Positions 26,536 through 36,517 of a DNA stretch of 64,000 nucleotides are shown piece after piece. Each line of letters begins with the position of its first letter. Positions within the stretch are counted from its first letter, which is position 1. The stretch covers positions 566,617 to 630,616 of the forward strand of contig NZ_FNAE01000002.1 of NCBI RefSeq assembly GCF_900101755.1, in the 5' to 3' direction. Both the position numbers and the translations under genes were made by a program. The notes beneath the pieces were generated by a model that saw only the letters and a program-made list of their open reading frames with translations, ran no database searches and had not been told where the DNA came from. The DNA comes from Ectopseudomonas alcaliphila. GTDB lineage: Bacteria; Pseudomonadota; Gammaproteobacteria; Pseudomonadales; Pseudomonadaceae.

Positions 26536-27930
26536 TCAGCGGCTGGCGAGAAGTTCGCGACCGCGCACCACGGCAGCGCGGACCTGGTTCGGCGCTGTGC
26601 CTCCGATATGGTCGCGTGCGCCGACCGAGCCTTCCAGGGTCAGCACGGCGAAGACGTCGTCACTGATCTGGTCGCTGAACTGACGCAGTTCGTCCAGGCT
26701 CATCTCGGCCAGGTCCTTGCCGGTCTGTACGCCGTACTTCACCGCGTGGCCGACGATTTCATGGCAGTCGCGGAAGGGCAGGCCCTTGCGCACCAGGTAG
26801 TCGGCCAGGTCAGTGGCGGTGGAGAAGCCGCGCAGCGCGGCTTCGCGCATGATCTCGCGCTTGGGTTTGATCGCCGGCACCATGTCGGCGAAGGCGCGCA
26901 GGCTGTCGCGCAGGGTGTCGGCGGCGTCGAACAGCGGTTCCTTGTCTTCCTGGTTGTCCTTGTTGTAAGCCAGTGGCTGGCCTTTCATCAGGGTCAGCAG
27001 GCCGGTCAGGGCGCCGAACACGCGGCCGGTCTTGCCACGCACCAGCTCGGGCACGTCCGGGTTCTTCTTCTGCGGCATGATCGAGCTGCCGGTGCAGAAA
27101 CGATCCGGCAGGTCGATGAACTGGAACTGGGCGCTGGTCCACAGCACCAGTTCTTCGGAGAAGCGCGACAGGTGCATCATCGCCAGCGAAGCGGCTGCAC
27201 AGAATTCGATGGCGAAGTCGCGATCCGATACGCCGTCCAGGGAGTTGCCGCCAACGGCATCGAAACCGAGCAATTGTGCAGTGATTTCACGCTGGATCGG
27301 GTAGGTGGTGCCGGCCAGCGCCGCCGAGCCCAGCGGCATGCGGTTGGTGCGCTTGCGGCAGTCGACCAGGCGCTCGTAATCGCGGCTGAGCATCTCGAAC
27401 CAGGCCAGCAGGTGATGACCGAAGGTCACCGGCTGCGCAGTCTGCAGATGGGTGAAACCCGGCATGATGGTGTCCGCTTCTGCTTCGGCCAAGCCCAGCA
27501 GGCCCTGCTGCAGACGGTTGATCTCGGCCAGGATCAGGTCGATTTCGTCACGCAGCCACAGACGGATATCGGTGGCCACCTGGTCGTTGCGCGAACGACC
27601 AGTGTGCAGTTTCTTGCCAGTGACACCGATACGGTCGGTCAGGCGTGCCTCGATGTTCATATGCACGTCTTCCAGGTCGACGCGCCAGTCGAACTGGCCT
27701 GCTTCGATCTCGCCCTGGATCTGCTTGAGCCCATCAATGATGGCGTCCCGCTCGGCATCGGAGAGTACGCCGACCTTGGCCAGCATGCTGGCGTGGGCAA
27801 TGGAGCCCATGATGTCGTGGCGATACAGGCGCTTGTCGAATTCGACCGAGGCGGTGAAACGGGCGACGAAGGCGTCGACTGGCTCGCTGAAGCGGCCGCC
27901 CCAAGATTGGTTGGTTTTTTCGCTGCTCAT
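26536..27930 (-). CDS. argH: Argininosuccinate lyase
   Basis: Cleaves argininosuccinate to arginine and fumarate, the last step of arginine synthesis. The 464-residue product from ATG 27930 ([17 protein letters not shown]) has the fumarase/aspartase superfamily signature [12 protein letters not shown] and the [12 protein letters not shown] motif. The length equals that of P. aeruginosa ArgH. It is divergent from algZ; the 232-base gap must hold both promoters. Confidence 0.97.
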   Translation of the reverse strand: MSSEKTNQSWGGRFSEPVDAFVARFTASVEFDKRLYRHDIMGSIAHASMLAKVGVLSDAERDAIIDGLKQIQGEIEAGQFDWRVDLEDVHMNIEARLTDRIGVTGKKLHTGRSRNDQVATDIRLWLRDEIDLILAEINRLQQGLLGLAEAEADTIMPGFTHLQTAQPVTFGHHLLAWFEMLSRDYERLVDCRKRTNRMPLGSAALAGTTYPIQREITAQLLGFDAVGGNSLDGVSDRDFAIEFCAAASLAMMHLSRFSEELVLWTSAQFQFIDLPDRFCTGSSIMPQKKNPDVPELVRGKTGRVFGALTGLLTLMKGQPLAYNKDNQEDKEPLFDAADTLRDSLRAFADMVPAIKPKREIMREAALRGFSTATDLADYLVRKGLPFRDCHEIVGHAVKYGVQTGKDLAEMSLDELRQFSDQISDDVFAVLTLEGSVGARDHIGGTAPNQVRAAVVRGRELLASR

Positions 27931-28162
27931 GATTTGGGCTCGGGATCGGGCAAGCCGCATCGGCGGCCAGCATGGCGGACAAAGTGCGTCGATAATAACA
28001 GGGTCCGCAGGGGTTTCGCCGGGCCACGTTCGCCGTTGGGCGTTCGATGGCGGTGTCGGCTGCTTCACAATTTTGTCCGGAAGGCGGCATTTCAGTGCTT
28101 TATTTTGTCCGGCTGGTGCCGCCTGGCTTGCCGGCTCACAAGGCGACAAGGAAACTGCGTCG

Positions 28163-29245
28163 ATGCACACACAATCCTCTGCCAAGAAAAAATACAACGC
28201 CGCTATTGACGACTTCTTCGTCCCGGAGCTGTGCCAGCCAGAAGCGCTGCTGAGCATGGTGCTGCTTGCCGAGTTGCTGGTGCTGGTGCTGGTGCTCGCC
28301 GAGCCGATGACGCCGGTTTTCGACTGGGTACGCCTGGCCCTGACGTCACTGTTCGTGCAGTGGATCGTGCTGCTGTCGGCTGCCGTGCTGTGTCGATTGC
28401 GGCCCTTGCTGGCGCGCCTGCGGCCGGCGCTGGCTGGCGGCCTGTGCTGTGCGCTGGTGGTGGTGCTGACCCTGAGTTGTACGGCTGTGGCCGACTATTA
28501 CGAGCTGGGCGGGCCGCTACCGCGCAATGGAGAAGTAAATCTTTATCTGCGTCATGCGTTGATCAGCCTGATCATGTCCGCACTGCTGCTACGCTATTTC
28601 TATCTGCAGAGCCAATGGCGTCGGCAGGAACAGGCCGAGCTGCGCGCGCGCATCGAATCGTTGCAGGCGCGGATTCGACCGCACTTTCTGTTCAATAGCC
28701 TCAACAGCATCGCCAGTCTGGTCACGCTCGATCCTTACAAGGCGGAGCAGGCGGTGCTGGACCTGTCAGATCTGTTTCGCGCCAGCCTGGCCAAACCTGG
28801 CACGCTGGTGCCGTGGAAGGAGGAACTGGAGCTGGCGAAACGATATCTGTCGATTGAGCACTATCGGCTCGGCGAGCGACTACAGTTGCAGTGGGAGGTA
28901 GAAGGTGTGCCGGAGGATCTGCCGATTCCCCAGCTGACCCTGCAGCCTCTGTTGGAGAATGCGCTGATCTATGGCATCGCGCCGCTTATCGAAGGTGGCC
29001 TGGTGCGGGTCGAAGCGGATTACCAGGAAGGTGTGTTCAGCTTGTGTGTCAGCAATCCGTATGAAGAGCGGGGCGAGCAGCACCCGTCACGGGGAACGCA
29101 CCAAGCGCTGAGTAATATCGATGCGCGCCTGGCGGCACTTTTTGGGCCGCGCGCGAGTCTCAGCGTGGAGCGCCGTGACGGCCGTCATTACAGCTGTCTA
29201 CGCTATCCTTGTGCGAGACTCACGCAGGAAGCCAGAGCAATATGA
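28163..29245 (+). CDS. algZ: Sensor histidine kinase AlgZ/FimS
   Basis: Membrane sensor of the LytS-like His_kinase family that pairs with AlgR to control alginate, type IV pili and virulence in P. aeruginosa. The 360-residue product starts [19 protein letters not shown], has four hydrophobic segments (about 30-150) and the atypical kinase block [18 protein letters not shown] with the conserved histidine near 174, followed by the ATP-binding [11 protein letters not shown]. It lacks the normal H-box/N-box spacing, as its family does. Its stop overlaps the algR start (ATGA). Confidence 0.95.
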   Translation: MHTQSSAKKKYNAAIDDFFVPELCQPEALLSMVLLAELLVLVLVLAEPMTPVFDWVRLALTSLFVQWIVLLSAAVLCRLRPLLARLRPALAGGLCCALVVVLTLSCTAVADYYELGGPLPRNGEVNLYLRHALISLIMSALLLRYFYLQSQWRRQEQAELRARIESLQARIRPHFLFNSLNSIASLVTLDPYKAEQAVLDLSDLFRASLAKPGTLVPWKEELELAKRYLSIEHYRLGERLQLQWEVEGVPEDLPIPQLTLQPLLENALIYGIAPLIEGGLVRVEADYQEGVFSLCVSNPYEERGEQHPSRGTHQALSNIDARLAALFGPRASLSVERRDGRHYSCLRYPCARLTQEARAI

Positions 29246-29988
29246 ATGTCCTGATCGTCGATGACGAACCCCTTGCCCGCGAGCGCCTGAGCCGCATGGT
29301 CGGTGAGCTCGAGGGTTACCGGGTCCTGGAGCCCGCCGCGAGCAACGGCGAGGAAGCCCTGACCCTGATTGATAGCCTCAAGCCGGATGTGGTCCTGCTG
29401 GATATCCGCATGCCTGGCCTCGACGGCCTGCAGGTCGCTGCCAAATTGTGTGAGCGCGAAGCTCCGCCGGCTGTGATCTTTTGCACGGCCCATGATGAAT
29501 TCGCCCTGGAAGCCTTCCAGGTCAGCGCGGTGGGCTATCTGGTCAAGCCTGTGCGCCCTGAGAGTCTGAGCGAAGCGCTGAAAAAGGCCGAGCGGCCCAA
29601 TCGTGTGCAGCTGGCCGCCCTGACTCGTCCTGCAGCGGAGACTGGCGGAGGCCCGCGTACCCACATAAGCGCGCGCACTCGCAAGGGCATCGAGCTGATT
29701 CCACTGGATCACGTGGTCTACTTCATCGCCGACCACAAATACGTCACCCTGCGCCACGAAGGCGGCGAAGTCCTGCTGGATGAGCCGTTGAAGGCGCTGG
29801 AAGACGAGTTCGGTGACCGTTTCGTGCGCATTCACCGCAATGCGCTGGTGGCGCGCGAGCGTATTGAGCGCCTGCAGCGCACCCCGCTTGGACACTTTCA
29901 ACTGTTCCTCAAAGGTCTGGACGGCGATTCGCTGGTGGTCAGCCGCCGCCATGTCGCTGGTGTACGTAAACTGATGCAGGCTCTATAG
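29242..29988 (+). CDS. algR: LytTR response regulator AlgR
   Basis: 248 residues, equal to P. aeruginosa AlgR. The receiver domain carries Asp8-Asp9-type acids (VDDEP) and phospho-acceptor Asp54 in VLLDIRMPG; the C-terminal LytTR DNA-binding domain (about 140-240) has GIELIPLDHVVYFIADHKYV and RIHRNALV. It controls alginate and twitching-motility genes and here precedes the hem operon, as in other pseudomonads. Confidence 0.96.
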   Translation: MNVLIVDDEPLARERLSRMVGELEGYRVLEPAASNGEEALTLIDSLKPDVVLLDIRMPGLDGLQVAAKLCEREAPPAVIFCTAHDEFALEAFQVSAVGYLVKPVRPESLSEALKKAERPNRVQLAALTRPAAETGGGPRTHISARTRKGIELIPLDHVVYFIADHKYVTLRHEGGEVLLDEPLKALEDEFGDRFVRIHRNALVARERIERLQRTPLGHFQLFLKGLDGDSLVVSRRHVAGVRKLMQAL

Positions 29989-29993
29989 AGGGG

Positions 29994-30031
29994 CGCCGGC
30001 TGCGGCCTATGGCCGCCTCCTTCAGCCGGCG
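29994..30031. repeat. Cruciform-type inverted repeat between algR and hemC
   Basis: CGCCGGCTG (29994-30002) and CAGCCGGCG (30023-30031) enclose an inner CGGCC/GGCCG pair. There is no T tract, so it would stop transcription only weakly. A TTATGAT hexamer just downstream could be part of the hemC promoter. Confidence 0.6.
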
Positions 30032-30080
30032 TCGGGCGAGCCTGTTATGATTCGCGGCAATCGGTTTACTGGAATTGCCC

Positions 30081-31019
30081 ATGTCCCGCGAAATTCGCAT
30101 CGCCACCCGTAAGAGCGCCCTGGCCCTGTGGCAGGCCGAACATGTCAAAGCCCGCCTGGAACAGGCTCATCCCGGCCTGAAGGTCAGTCTGGTGCCCATG
30201 GTGAGTCGCGGCGACAAACTGCTCGACGCGCCGCTGGCGAAGATTGGTGGCAAGGGCCTGTTCGTCAAGGAGCTGGAAACCGCACTGCTGGAAAACGAAG
30301 CCGACATTGCCGTGCACTCGATGAAGGACGTGCCGATGGATTTTCCCGAAGGACTGGGCCTGTACTGCATCTGCGAGCGTGAAGACCCGCGCGACGCCTT
30401 CGTCTCCAACACCTATGCCAGCCTCGATGCGCTGCCGCCCGGCAGCGTGGTCGGCACCTCCAGTTTGCGTCGTCAGGCCCAATTGTTGGCGCGTCGGCCT
30501 GACCTGAAAATCCAGTTCCTGCGTGGCAACGTCAATACCCGCCTGGCCAAGCTCGATGCCGGCGAGTACGACGCGATCATCCTCGCCGCTGCCGGCCTGA
30601 TCCGCCTGGGCTTCGAGGAGCGCATCCGCAGCTCGATCAGCGCCGAGGACAGCCTGCCGGCTGGTGGCCAGGGCGCGGTGGGCATCGAGTGCCGCAGTAC
30701 CGACAGCGACGTGCATGCCTTGCTGGTGCCGCTGCATCACCGTGAAACCGCGCTACGTGTCACCGCTGAGCGCGCGCTGAACAAGCATCTCAACGGCGGC
30801 TGCCAGGTGCCCATCGCCTGCTATGCCCTGCTCGAAGATGATCAGCTGTGGCTGCGCGGCCTGGTCGGCCAGCCTGACGGTGGCCTTTTGCTGCGCGCCG
30901 AAGATCGCGCCGCCAGTAGCGATGCCGAAGCCCTGGGTGTACGTGTTGCCGAGGCGCTCTTGGCGCAAGGGGCCGATGCCATTCTCCAGGCTGTATACGG
31001 TGAGGCCGGTCACCCTTGA
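30081..31019 (+). CDS. hemC: Hydroxymethylbilane synthase
   Basis: Polymerises four porphobilinogens to hydroxymethylbilane in haem synthesis. 312 residues from ATG 30081 ([20 protein letters not shown]), with the family motifs [16 protein letters not shown] and [10 protein letters not shown], and the dipyrromethane cofactor cysteine Cys241 in LNGGCQVPI. First gene of hemC-hemD-hemX-hemY; its stop overlaps the hemD start. Confidence 0.97.
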   Translation: MSREIRIATRKSALALWQAEHVKARLEQAHPGLKVSLVPMVSRGDKLLDAPLAKIGGKGLFVKELETALLENEADIAVHSMKDVPMDFPEGLGLYCICEREDPRDAFVSNTYASLDALPPGSVVGTSSLRRQAQLLARRPDLKIQFLRGNVNTRLAKLDAGEYDAIILAAAGLIRLGFEERIRSSISAEDSLPAGGQGAVGIECRSTDSDVHALLVPLHHRETALRVTAERALNKHLNGGCQVPIACYALLEDDQLWLRGLVGQPDGGLLLRAEDRAASSDAEALGVRVAEALLAQGADAILQAVYGEAGHP

Positions 31020-31786
31020 GCACTTGGCGCCTGTTGCTGACCCGTCCTGCCGAGGACTGTGCGGCGCTGGCGCAGACCCTGGCCGCGCAGGGGATCGCAA
31101 GCCACTGCATGCCGCTGCTGGCTATCGAGACGCTGGACGAGACACCCGAGCAGCGCAGCACCTTTGCCGAGTTGCAGCGCTACTGCGCGGTGATCGTGGT
31201 CAGTAAGCCGGCAGCCCGGATTGGCCTGCAGCGCCTGGCACAACTTGGGGCCCCGACACCCGATCTACCTTGGTTCAGTGTCGGCGCCGCTACCGCTGCG
31301 GTACTCGCCGAGCAAGGCTTGTGCGTGCATTTTCCAGACTCGGGCGATGACAGCGAAGCGTTGCTCGCTCTGCCTGCGCTGCAGCAGGCCATCGCCGCGA
31401 CATCTATGCCGCGCGTGCTGATCCTGCGTGGCGAGGGTGGCCGAGAATTACTCGCTGAGCGCTTGCGCGGCCAAGGCGTGACGGTCGACTATCTGCCACT
31501 GTATCGCCGTGTGCTGCCGCATTATGCGCCGGGCGAGCTGAGCCGACAGGTGCGAGCGGAACGCCTGAATGGCCTGGTTGTCAGCAGTGGGCAGGGTTTC
31601 GAGCATCTGCTGCAGCTAGCCGGCGATGACTGGCCTGCGTTGGCTCGGCTACCCTTGTTCGTACCCAGCCCGCGTGTCGCCGAGCAGGCTCACGTTGCGG
31701 GTGCACAGATCGTTGTGGACTGTCGCGGCGCCAGTGCCGCGGCCTTGCAGGCAGCTTTGGAGCAGTTTCCGGCTGCCGCCCTCTAA
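31016..31786 (+). CDS. hemD: Uroporphyrinogen-III synthase
   Basis: Cyclises hydroxymethylbilane with inversion of ring D. 256 residues starting at TTG 31016, which overlaps the hemC TGA (TTGA); the first codons give [21 protein letters not shown], the expected opening. Later landmarks are [39 protein letters not shown] and [10 protein letters not shown]. The rare TTG start and overlap suggest translational coupling at reduced level. Confidence 0.93.
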   Translation: MSTWRLLLTRPAEDCAALAQTLAAQGIASHCMPLLAIETLDETPEQRSTFAELQRYCAVIVVSKPAARIGLQRLAQLGAPTPDLPWFSVGAATAAVLAEQGLCVHFPDSGDDSEALLALPALQQAIAATSMPRVLILRGEGGRELLAERLRGQGVTVDYLPLYRRVLPHYAPGELSRQVRAERLNGLVVSSGQGFEHLLQLAGDDWPALARLPLFVPSPRVAEQAHVAGAQIVVDCRGASAAALQAALEQFPAAAL

Positions 31787-31798
31787 AAGGACGGATAC

Positions 31799-32929
31799 GT
31801 GAGCGAAGCATCCACCCCGAACACGCCAGAAGAAAAACCGGCCAACGAAGCCGTGAAACCCACACCCACACCGCCACCGGTGAAGGCATCGCGCAGCGGT
31901 GGTAGCGGCCTTGCCGCGTTCGCCCTGCTGATTGGTCTGGCAGGTGCAGGTGCCGGCGGCTGGAGCCTCTGGCAATTGCATGAAATGCAGAGCCGGGACC
32001 AGCAGCAGGCCGAAGACCTGCAGCGTACCCGCGACGATAGCGCGAAGAAAGTGGACGAATTGGCTCAGCGCCTCGATTCGCGCCTGTCCGCCCTGCCCAG
32101 TGCGGCCGAGTTGGACGAGCGCCGTCGTCTGCTGGCTAACTTGCAGAACGATCAGCAGCGCATGAGTCAGCGCCTGGAAAGCGTGCTCGATGGCAGTCGC
32201 CAGGATTGGCGCCTGGATGAGGCTGAACACCTACTGCGATTGGCCACCTTGAGATTGTCCGCGCTGCAGGATGTCGCCAGCGCCGAAGCGCTGGTGCTGG
32301 CCGCCGATGAAATTCTCCGCGAGCAGGACGACCCTGCCGCCTTCGCTGCGCGCGAGCAGCTCAGCCATAGTCTCGAAGCCCTGCGTACCACGGCGCGCCC
32401 GGATCGTGTCGGTCTGTTCCTGCAGCTGGGTGCCCTGCGTGAGCAGGCGGCAACGCTCAATCCCCTGGCGCCGACCTTCGAAGGGCAGGGCGACGTACTC
32501 TCCGATCTGGCAGCCGAAGGCGACGGCAGTGCCTGGTGGAGCGAGTGGGTGAAGAAGCTTTCCGACTACTTCCGCATCGAGTTCGACGCCGATCGCAACG
32601 TGCGTCCGTTGCTGTCTGGGCAAAGCCTGTCGCAGGTTCGCCTGAGTCTGTCGCTGGCGTTGGAACAGGCGCAATGGGCTGCGCTGCATGGTCAGACCGG
32701 TGTGTACAAGCAGTCGCTGAAGCAGGCCGAGGAAATCCTCGACGCCCACTTCAACTTGGACAACCCGGACAGCCGTGCGCTGCGCCAGCGGTTCAGCGAG
32801 CTGGCCGACGCCAGTATCGAGGTCACGGTGCCGGACCTGAGCGAGTCGCTCGGTGCATTGCAGACCTACCTGCAACGCAAACAGGCGCAACGCCGGCAGG
32901 GGGCCGCTGCGGCCGAGGAGGCGCAATGA
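31799..32929 (+). CDS. hemX: HemX-type membrane protein
   Basis: 376 residues: a proline-rich cytoplasmic N-terminus (TPNTPEEKPANEAVKPTPTPPP), one membrane helix (about 42-62, GLAAFALLIGLAGAGAGGW) and a long coiled-coil periplasmic part. Often annotated as uroporphyrinogen methyltransferase, but it lacks a SAM-binding fold and its role is unknown. GTG 31799 follows AAAGGA. It is 12 bases after hemD and overlaps hemY by four bases. Confidence 0.92.
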   Translation: MSEASTPNTPEEKPANEAVKPTPTPPPVKASRSGGSGLAAFALLIGLAGAGAGGWSLWQLHEMQSRDQQQAEDLQRTRDDSAKKVDELAQRLDSRLSALPSAAELDERRRLLANLQNDQQRMSQRLESVLDGSRQDWRLDEAEHLLRLATLRLSALQDVASAEALVLAADEILREQDDPAAFAAREQLSHSLEALRTTARPDRVGLFLQLGALREQAATLNPLAPTFEGQGDVLSDLAAEGDGSAWWSEWVKKLSDYFRIEFDADRNVRPLLSGQSLSQVRLSLSLALEQAQWAALHGQTGVYKQSLKQAEEILDAHFNLDNPDSRALRQRFSELADASIEVTVPDLSESLGALQTYLQRKQAQRRQGAAAAEEAQ

Positions 32930-34173
32930 GACGCCTGATCTGGCTTCTGTTATTGCTGGCCGTCGCCGCCGGGCTGTATCTGCTCAGTTTGGCCATCGAG
33001 GCTGATCGCGGTTATGTGCTGTTCGCCTACAAGGGCTTTCGCTACCAGTCCGGCCTGTGGGCGTTCCTTGGCTTGCTGGTGGTCGTGGTGGTGCTGTACT
33101 ACCTGATCAAGTGGATGTTGCGTTTGTTGCTCAGTTCGACGCGGCTGGCCAACCCCTGGTCGCGCCTGCATCGCAACCGCCGTGTGCGCCTGGCTTCCGA
33201 GCAGGGCATGCTCGATCTGGCCGAAGGTCGCTGGGCGCGGGCCCAGCGCCAGCTGACCCGTGCCGCCGAAGCCGACAGTCAGCCATTGATGTACTACCTT
33301 GGCGCTGCTCGGGCCGCCAGCAAGCTTGGCGATCACGAGCAGAGCGACGCATTGCTCGAACGCGCACTGAACAAGCAACCGCAGGCCGAATTGGCGATCG
33401 CTCTGACCCACGCCGAGCTGCAACGCAACCGTGGCGACAGTGATGCGGCGCTGCAAACCCTGCAGGTCATGCGTGAGCGTCACCCGGGGCACCATCTGGT
33501 GCTGCGTCAGCTGCAGCGCCTGTATCTGCAGCGCCAGGACTGGTCGGCGCTGCTCGGCTTGCTGCCCGAGTTGCGCAAGGAAAAGGCGTTGCCTGCAGCA
33601 GAACTCGATGAGTTGGAGCGCGAGACCTGGCGCGGTCGCCTGGCCGATGCCGGCCTGGCTGGTCAGGGCCATGGCGAAACCGCACTGCAGCCGCTGACGC
33701 AAGCCTGGCAGCAACTCTCCGCGCCGCTGCGTCAGGAGCCTGAGCTGATCGCCACCTATGTCGAGCAACTGCGTCGACTGGGGGCGCAGGAAGAAGCCGA
33801 AGAAGTTCTACGTAGCGCGCTCAAGCGCGGTTACGACAGCCGTCTGGCCCGTTTTTACGGTGTGCTGCGTGGCGCCGATCCAGCGCGTCAGCTGCAAACG
33901 GCCGAGCTCTGGCTCAAGCAGCATCCGCAGGACCCTGCCTTGTTGCTGAGCCTGGGCCGCCTGTGCCTGCAGAACCAGTTGTGGGGCAAGGCGCGTGATT
34001 ATTTCGAGACCAGTCTGAAAATCGAGCGCCACCCGGAGACCTGCGCAGAGCTGGCGCGTCTGCTGGCGCAACTGGGCGAGTTGGAACGCAGCAATCAGCT
34101 GTTGCTGGAAAGTCTCGGCCTGCTGCATCAGGGCTTGCCGCCGCTGCCGCAACCGCAGGGCGTGACAGTCTGA
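32926..34173 (+). CDS. hemY: HemY-type TPR membrane protein
   Basis: 415 residues with two N-terminal membrane helices (MRRLIWLLLLLAVAAGLYLL and about 43-66) followed by tetratricopeptide-like repeats to the end (for example YYLGAARAASKLGDHEQSDALLERAL and LGRLCLQNQLWGKARDYFE). This is the gamma-proteobacterial HemY, not protoporphyrinogen oxidase of Gram-positive HemY. It may scaffold late haem enzymes. Its ATG overlaps the hemX stop (ATGA). Confidence 0.93.
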   Translation: MRRLIWLLLLLAVAAGLYLLSLAIEADRGYVLFAYKGFRYQSGLWAFLGLLVVVVVLYYLIKWMLRLLLSSTRLANPWSRLHRNRRVRLASEQGMLDLAEGRWARAQRQLTRAAEADSQPLMYYLGAARAASKLGDHEQSDALLERALNKQPQAELAIALTHAELQRNRGDSDAALQTLQVMRERHPGHHLVLRQLQRLYLQRQDWSALLGLLPELRKEKALPAAELDELERETWRGRLADAGLAGQGHGETALQPLTQAWQQLSAPLRQEPELIATYVEQLRRLGAQEEAEEVLRSALKRGYDSRLARFYGVLRGADPARQLQTAELWLKQHPQDPALLLSLGRLCLQNQLWGKARDYFETSLKIERHPETCAELARLLAQLGELERSNQLLLESLGLLHQGLPPLPQPQGVTV

Positions 34174-34257
34174 GCGGATGCGGCCGATTGCCACAGCTGG
34201 CTCGCTGTGCGGACGGAGGGGCGTTCGGGCATGATGAATAGCCTGCTCTGATTCATG

Positions 34258-34277
34258 GGGCGCCTTGAAAGGCGCCC
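34258..34277 (+). terminator. Possible terminator hairpin after hemY
   Basis: GGGCGCCTT-GA-AAGGCGCCC is a perfect nine-base stem; the tract after it (TCGCTTTCC) is only moderately T-rich, so termination may be partial and dsbB may receive read-through. Confidence 0.6.
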
Positions 34278-34324
34278 TCGCTTTCCTCTACCGTACTGCC
34301 CTCGATTTCCCTCCCGGAGCCACC

Positions 34325-34816
34325 ATGCACTTGGCCAGCCCGCGTCCCCTGTTTTTCCTCGCATTCATCGGCTGCGTAATGCTGATGGCGGTTGCCCTTT
34401 ATCTGGAACATGTCGTCGGGCTGGAACCCTGCCCGATGTGCGTGTTACAGCGTATCTGCGTGATTCTGTTCGGTGTGGTCTGCCTGATCGCAGCGATCCA
34501 TGGCCCCGGTATTTTCGGCCGCCGCATCTACGCCGTGCTGGCCTTGCTGTTTGCCGGTGCTGGTGCCGCTACCGCCGGCCGGCAGATCTGGCTGCAGAGC
34601 GTGCCAGCCGACCAGCTCGAAGCTTGTCTGCCGGGTCTTGAGTACATGATCGAGGCTTTTCCTCTGCAGGAGATCGTCAGCAAGGTGTTCCGTGGTACGG
34701 CGGACTGTGCTGAGGTCAACTGGACGCTGTTCGGCATGAGCATCCCCGAATGGAGTCTGCTCGGTTTCATCGGCATGCTCGGGTTTTGCCTGTTCCAGCT
34801 GTTGCGTCGCAATTGA
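34325..34816 (+). CDS. dsbB: Disulphide bond formation protein DsbB/DsbH
   Basis: Inner-membrane quinone reductase that reoxidises DsbA. 163 residues with four membrane helices, the first periplasmic cysteine pair Cys36/Cys39 (EPCPMC) and the second pair Cys101/Cys128. The gap between the second pair is usual for the family. In P. aeruginosa the gene in this place is called dsbH; I cannot tell which DsbB paralogue is the major one. GGAG lies upstream of ATG 34325. Confidence 0.94.
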   Translation: MHLASPRPLFFLAFIGCVMLMAVALYLEHVVGLEPCPMCVLQRICVILFGVVCLIAAIHGPGIFGRRIYAVLALLFAGAGAATAGRQIWLQSVPADQLEACLPGLEYMIEAFPLQEIVSKVFRGTADCAEVNWTLFGMSIPEWSLLGFIGMLGFCLFQLLRRN

Positions 34817-35052
34817 GAATGCGAATTGCATAAAGCCGCGCGGGTCGTGGCTTCGGGATTAAACGCTCGTATGAAACTTTCTCGCGGCGATGCCTTGATG
34901 GTGGGTGCCCACGAGCATAATCTGGCTCGCACGCACCGCCGGAAAAATGCCATTTTGCGGTTGCCTTCCCAAGGCCAAGCACCGATTGACAGAATAACGT
35001 CTCGGGAGCGGACGTATAACAGGCATTATCGATAAGGGAAGCGAGGTTCATC

Positions 35053-35526
35053 ATGCTTGAGAGTTGCCGGAACGCACAGGAACGTTGGGGTGGGGTTCAC
35101 CAGTTGATTGATCGTTGGCTGGGTGAGCGCCGCGAACTTGTGCTGGCTTACAGCGCCCTTACCAAGGCGCCGCAGGCGCCAGCCATCAACTGTGAGTCTC
35201 TGCAGGGGTTCTGCGAGTTGCTGGTGGACTACGTGTCTGCTGGTCACTTCGAGGTCTACGAGCAGCTGACCAACGAGGCCAAGGCCTTCAATGATCAGCG
35301 TGGTCTGGAACTGGCCAAGCAGATCTACCCGCGCATCGAAGCCATTACTGCGGTCGCGCTGGCCTTCAACGATCACTGCGACAACGGCGATTGCCGCGAC
35401 AGCACGTCGCTGGTGGCAGAGCTCAATCATCTGGGGCAGTTGCTGCACGAGCGCTTCGAACTGGAAGACTGCCTGATCGAAGTGCTGCACAACGCGCATC
35501 AGGAACAGGCCGCCGAAGCGCTCTGA
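35053..35526 (+). CDS. algQ: Sigma-70 binding regulator AlgQ/Rsd
   Basis: 157-residue anti-sigma-70 protein of the Rsd/AlgQ family; AlgQ influences alginate and siderophore genes in Pseudomonas. It begins [23 protein letters not shown] and contains the conserved helices [21 protein letters not shown] and [20 protein letters not shown]. It lies between dsbB and algP, its normal place. The 236-base gap upstream has no gene. Confidence 0.95.
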   Translation: MLESCRNAQERWGGVHQLIDRWLGERRELVLAYSALTKAPQAPAINCESLQGFCELLVDYVSAGHFEVYEQLTNEAKAFNDQRGLELAKQIYPRIEAITAVALAFNDHCDNGDCRDSTSLVAELNHLGQLLHERFELEDCLIEVLHNAHQEQAAEAL

Positions 35527-35660
35527 GCTCGTGCTGGCAATGGCCCGGAGCACTCCGGGCCGTCAGGTTGATGCCAGTCAGCTAAGTGTCGACGCATCAA
35601 GTTTGTAGGCGCGCGCCCGGCTGCGAATCAGCGCGGCGCGCAATTGAACGGACTTGAAAA

Positions 35661-35686
35661 GCTTCGCCCCGGGGCGGGGCTCCTAC
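35661..35686. repeat. Single-arm repeat unit ending GGGGCTCCTAC
   Basis: The 26 bases from GCTTCGCCCCGGGGCGGGG to GGCTCCTAC are the exact reverse complement of 62281-62306. The core GCCCCGGGGC is itself palindromic. It sits between the convergent algQ and FKBP genes. Confidence 0.8.
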
Positions 35687-35733
35687 GCAGGGCTGCGTCT
35701 TGTCGGATCGGTATCAGGCCGGCAGGCTGGTCT

Positions 35734-36381
35734 TCAATCGGCCACGTCGAGCAAGCGTAGATCGAACACCAGTGGCGCATAGGGTGGTATCAGGTCACCC
35801 GCGCCTTCCTCCCCGTAAGCCTGATCCGATGGAATCACCAGGCGCCAGTGAGCGCCTTTGGGCATTTGCAGCAGCGCGCTGCGCCAGCCGCCGATCAGAC
35901 TGTCCAGACGAAACCACTGCGGTGTGCTGCTCTCGTCGAAGACGCTGCCGTCCGCCAGTTCGCCTCGGTAGCTTACCTGCACGCGGCTGCGAGCAGTGGG
36001 TGTGGGACCGCTGCCAGGGCTGAGCTCGGTCACCAGCACGCCGTTGGCCAGTGCCTGCACGTTAGGGCGGCGACCTTGCTCGGCGAGAAAACGCTGCTGC
36101 GCCTCGATGGCCTTGCTGTGGCGCTGTGGTGAGGTTTCGATACGCGCTTCGTGCTCGTCGAGTAGTTGCTCGATCCGGCTGGCCTCGAGTCGCAGTGGCT
36201 TGTCCTCGTAGGCCTGGCGCAAGCCTTCGAGCAACTCGCTCAGCGGCAGATCTGGCACCTCGTCGTGCAGGCGCTCGCCAAGGCGCACGCCGAGACTGTA
36301 GGCCAGATCCTGCTGGTGCTGGTCGGCCTGCACGCCCAGGCTGCAACAGATAGCGAGGGCGGCTAGTACGGCGCGGCTCAT
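35734..36381 (-). CDS. FKBP-type peptidyl-prolyl isomerase (Mip/FkpA-like)
   Basis: 215 residues: signal peptide MSRAVLAALAICCSLGVQA, an N-terminal dimerisation domain (LAYSLGVRLGERL, LLEGLRQAYEDKPL) joined by a long helix to a C-terminal FKBP domain with VQVSYRGELADGSVFDES, GGWRSALLQMPKGAHWRLVIPSDQAYGEEG and IPPYAPLVFDLRLL. It is probably a periplasmic folding factor. It lies between algQ and algP, as PA5254 in P. aeruginosa. Confidence 0.94.
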   Translation of the reverse strand: MSRAVLAALAICCSLGVQADQHQQDLAYSLGVRLGERLHDEVPDLPLSELLEGLRQAYEDKPLRLEASRIEQLLDEHEARIETSPQRHSKAIEAQQRFLAEQGRRPNVQALANGVLVTELSPGSGPTPTARSRVQVSYRGELADGSVFDESSTPQWFRLDSLIGGWRSALLQMPKGAHWRLVIPSDQAYGEEGAGDLIPPYAPLVFDLRLLDVAD

Positions 36382-36517
36382 GACGATGTCTCCCGATCAA
36401 GATGCTGCCGATTATGCCAGGCGAGCAGTGCCTTTGCTGTCATGGCTAAAAGGCCTATGGCGAGCCCTCGCGGCTGCGTCTAGTATGGTCGCGTTCACAT
36501 CCGCCAGGAGGCGCGCC

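Noticed and set aside
34986..35020. TTGACA/TATAAC promoter for algQ
   Set aside because: Both hexamers are present but separated by 23 bases, too far for a sigma-70 promoter.
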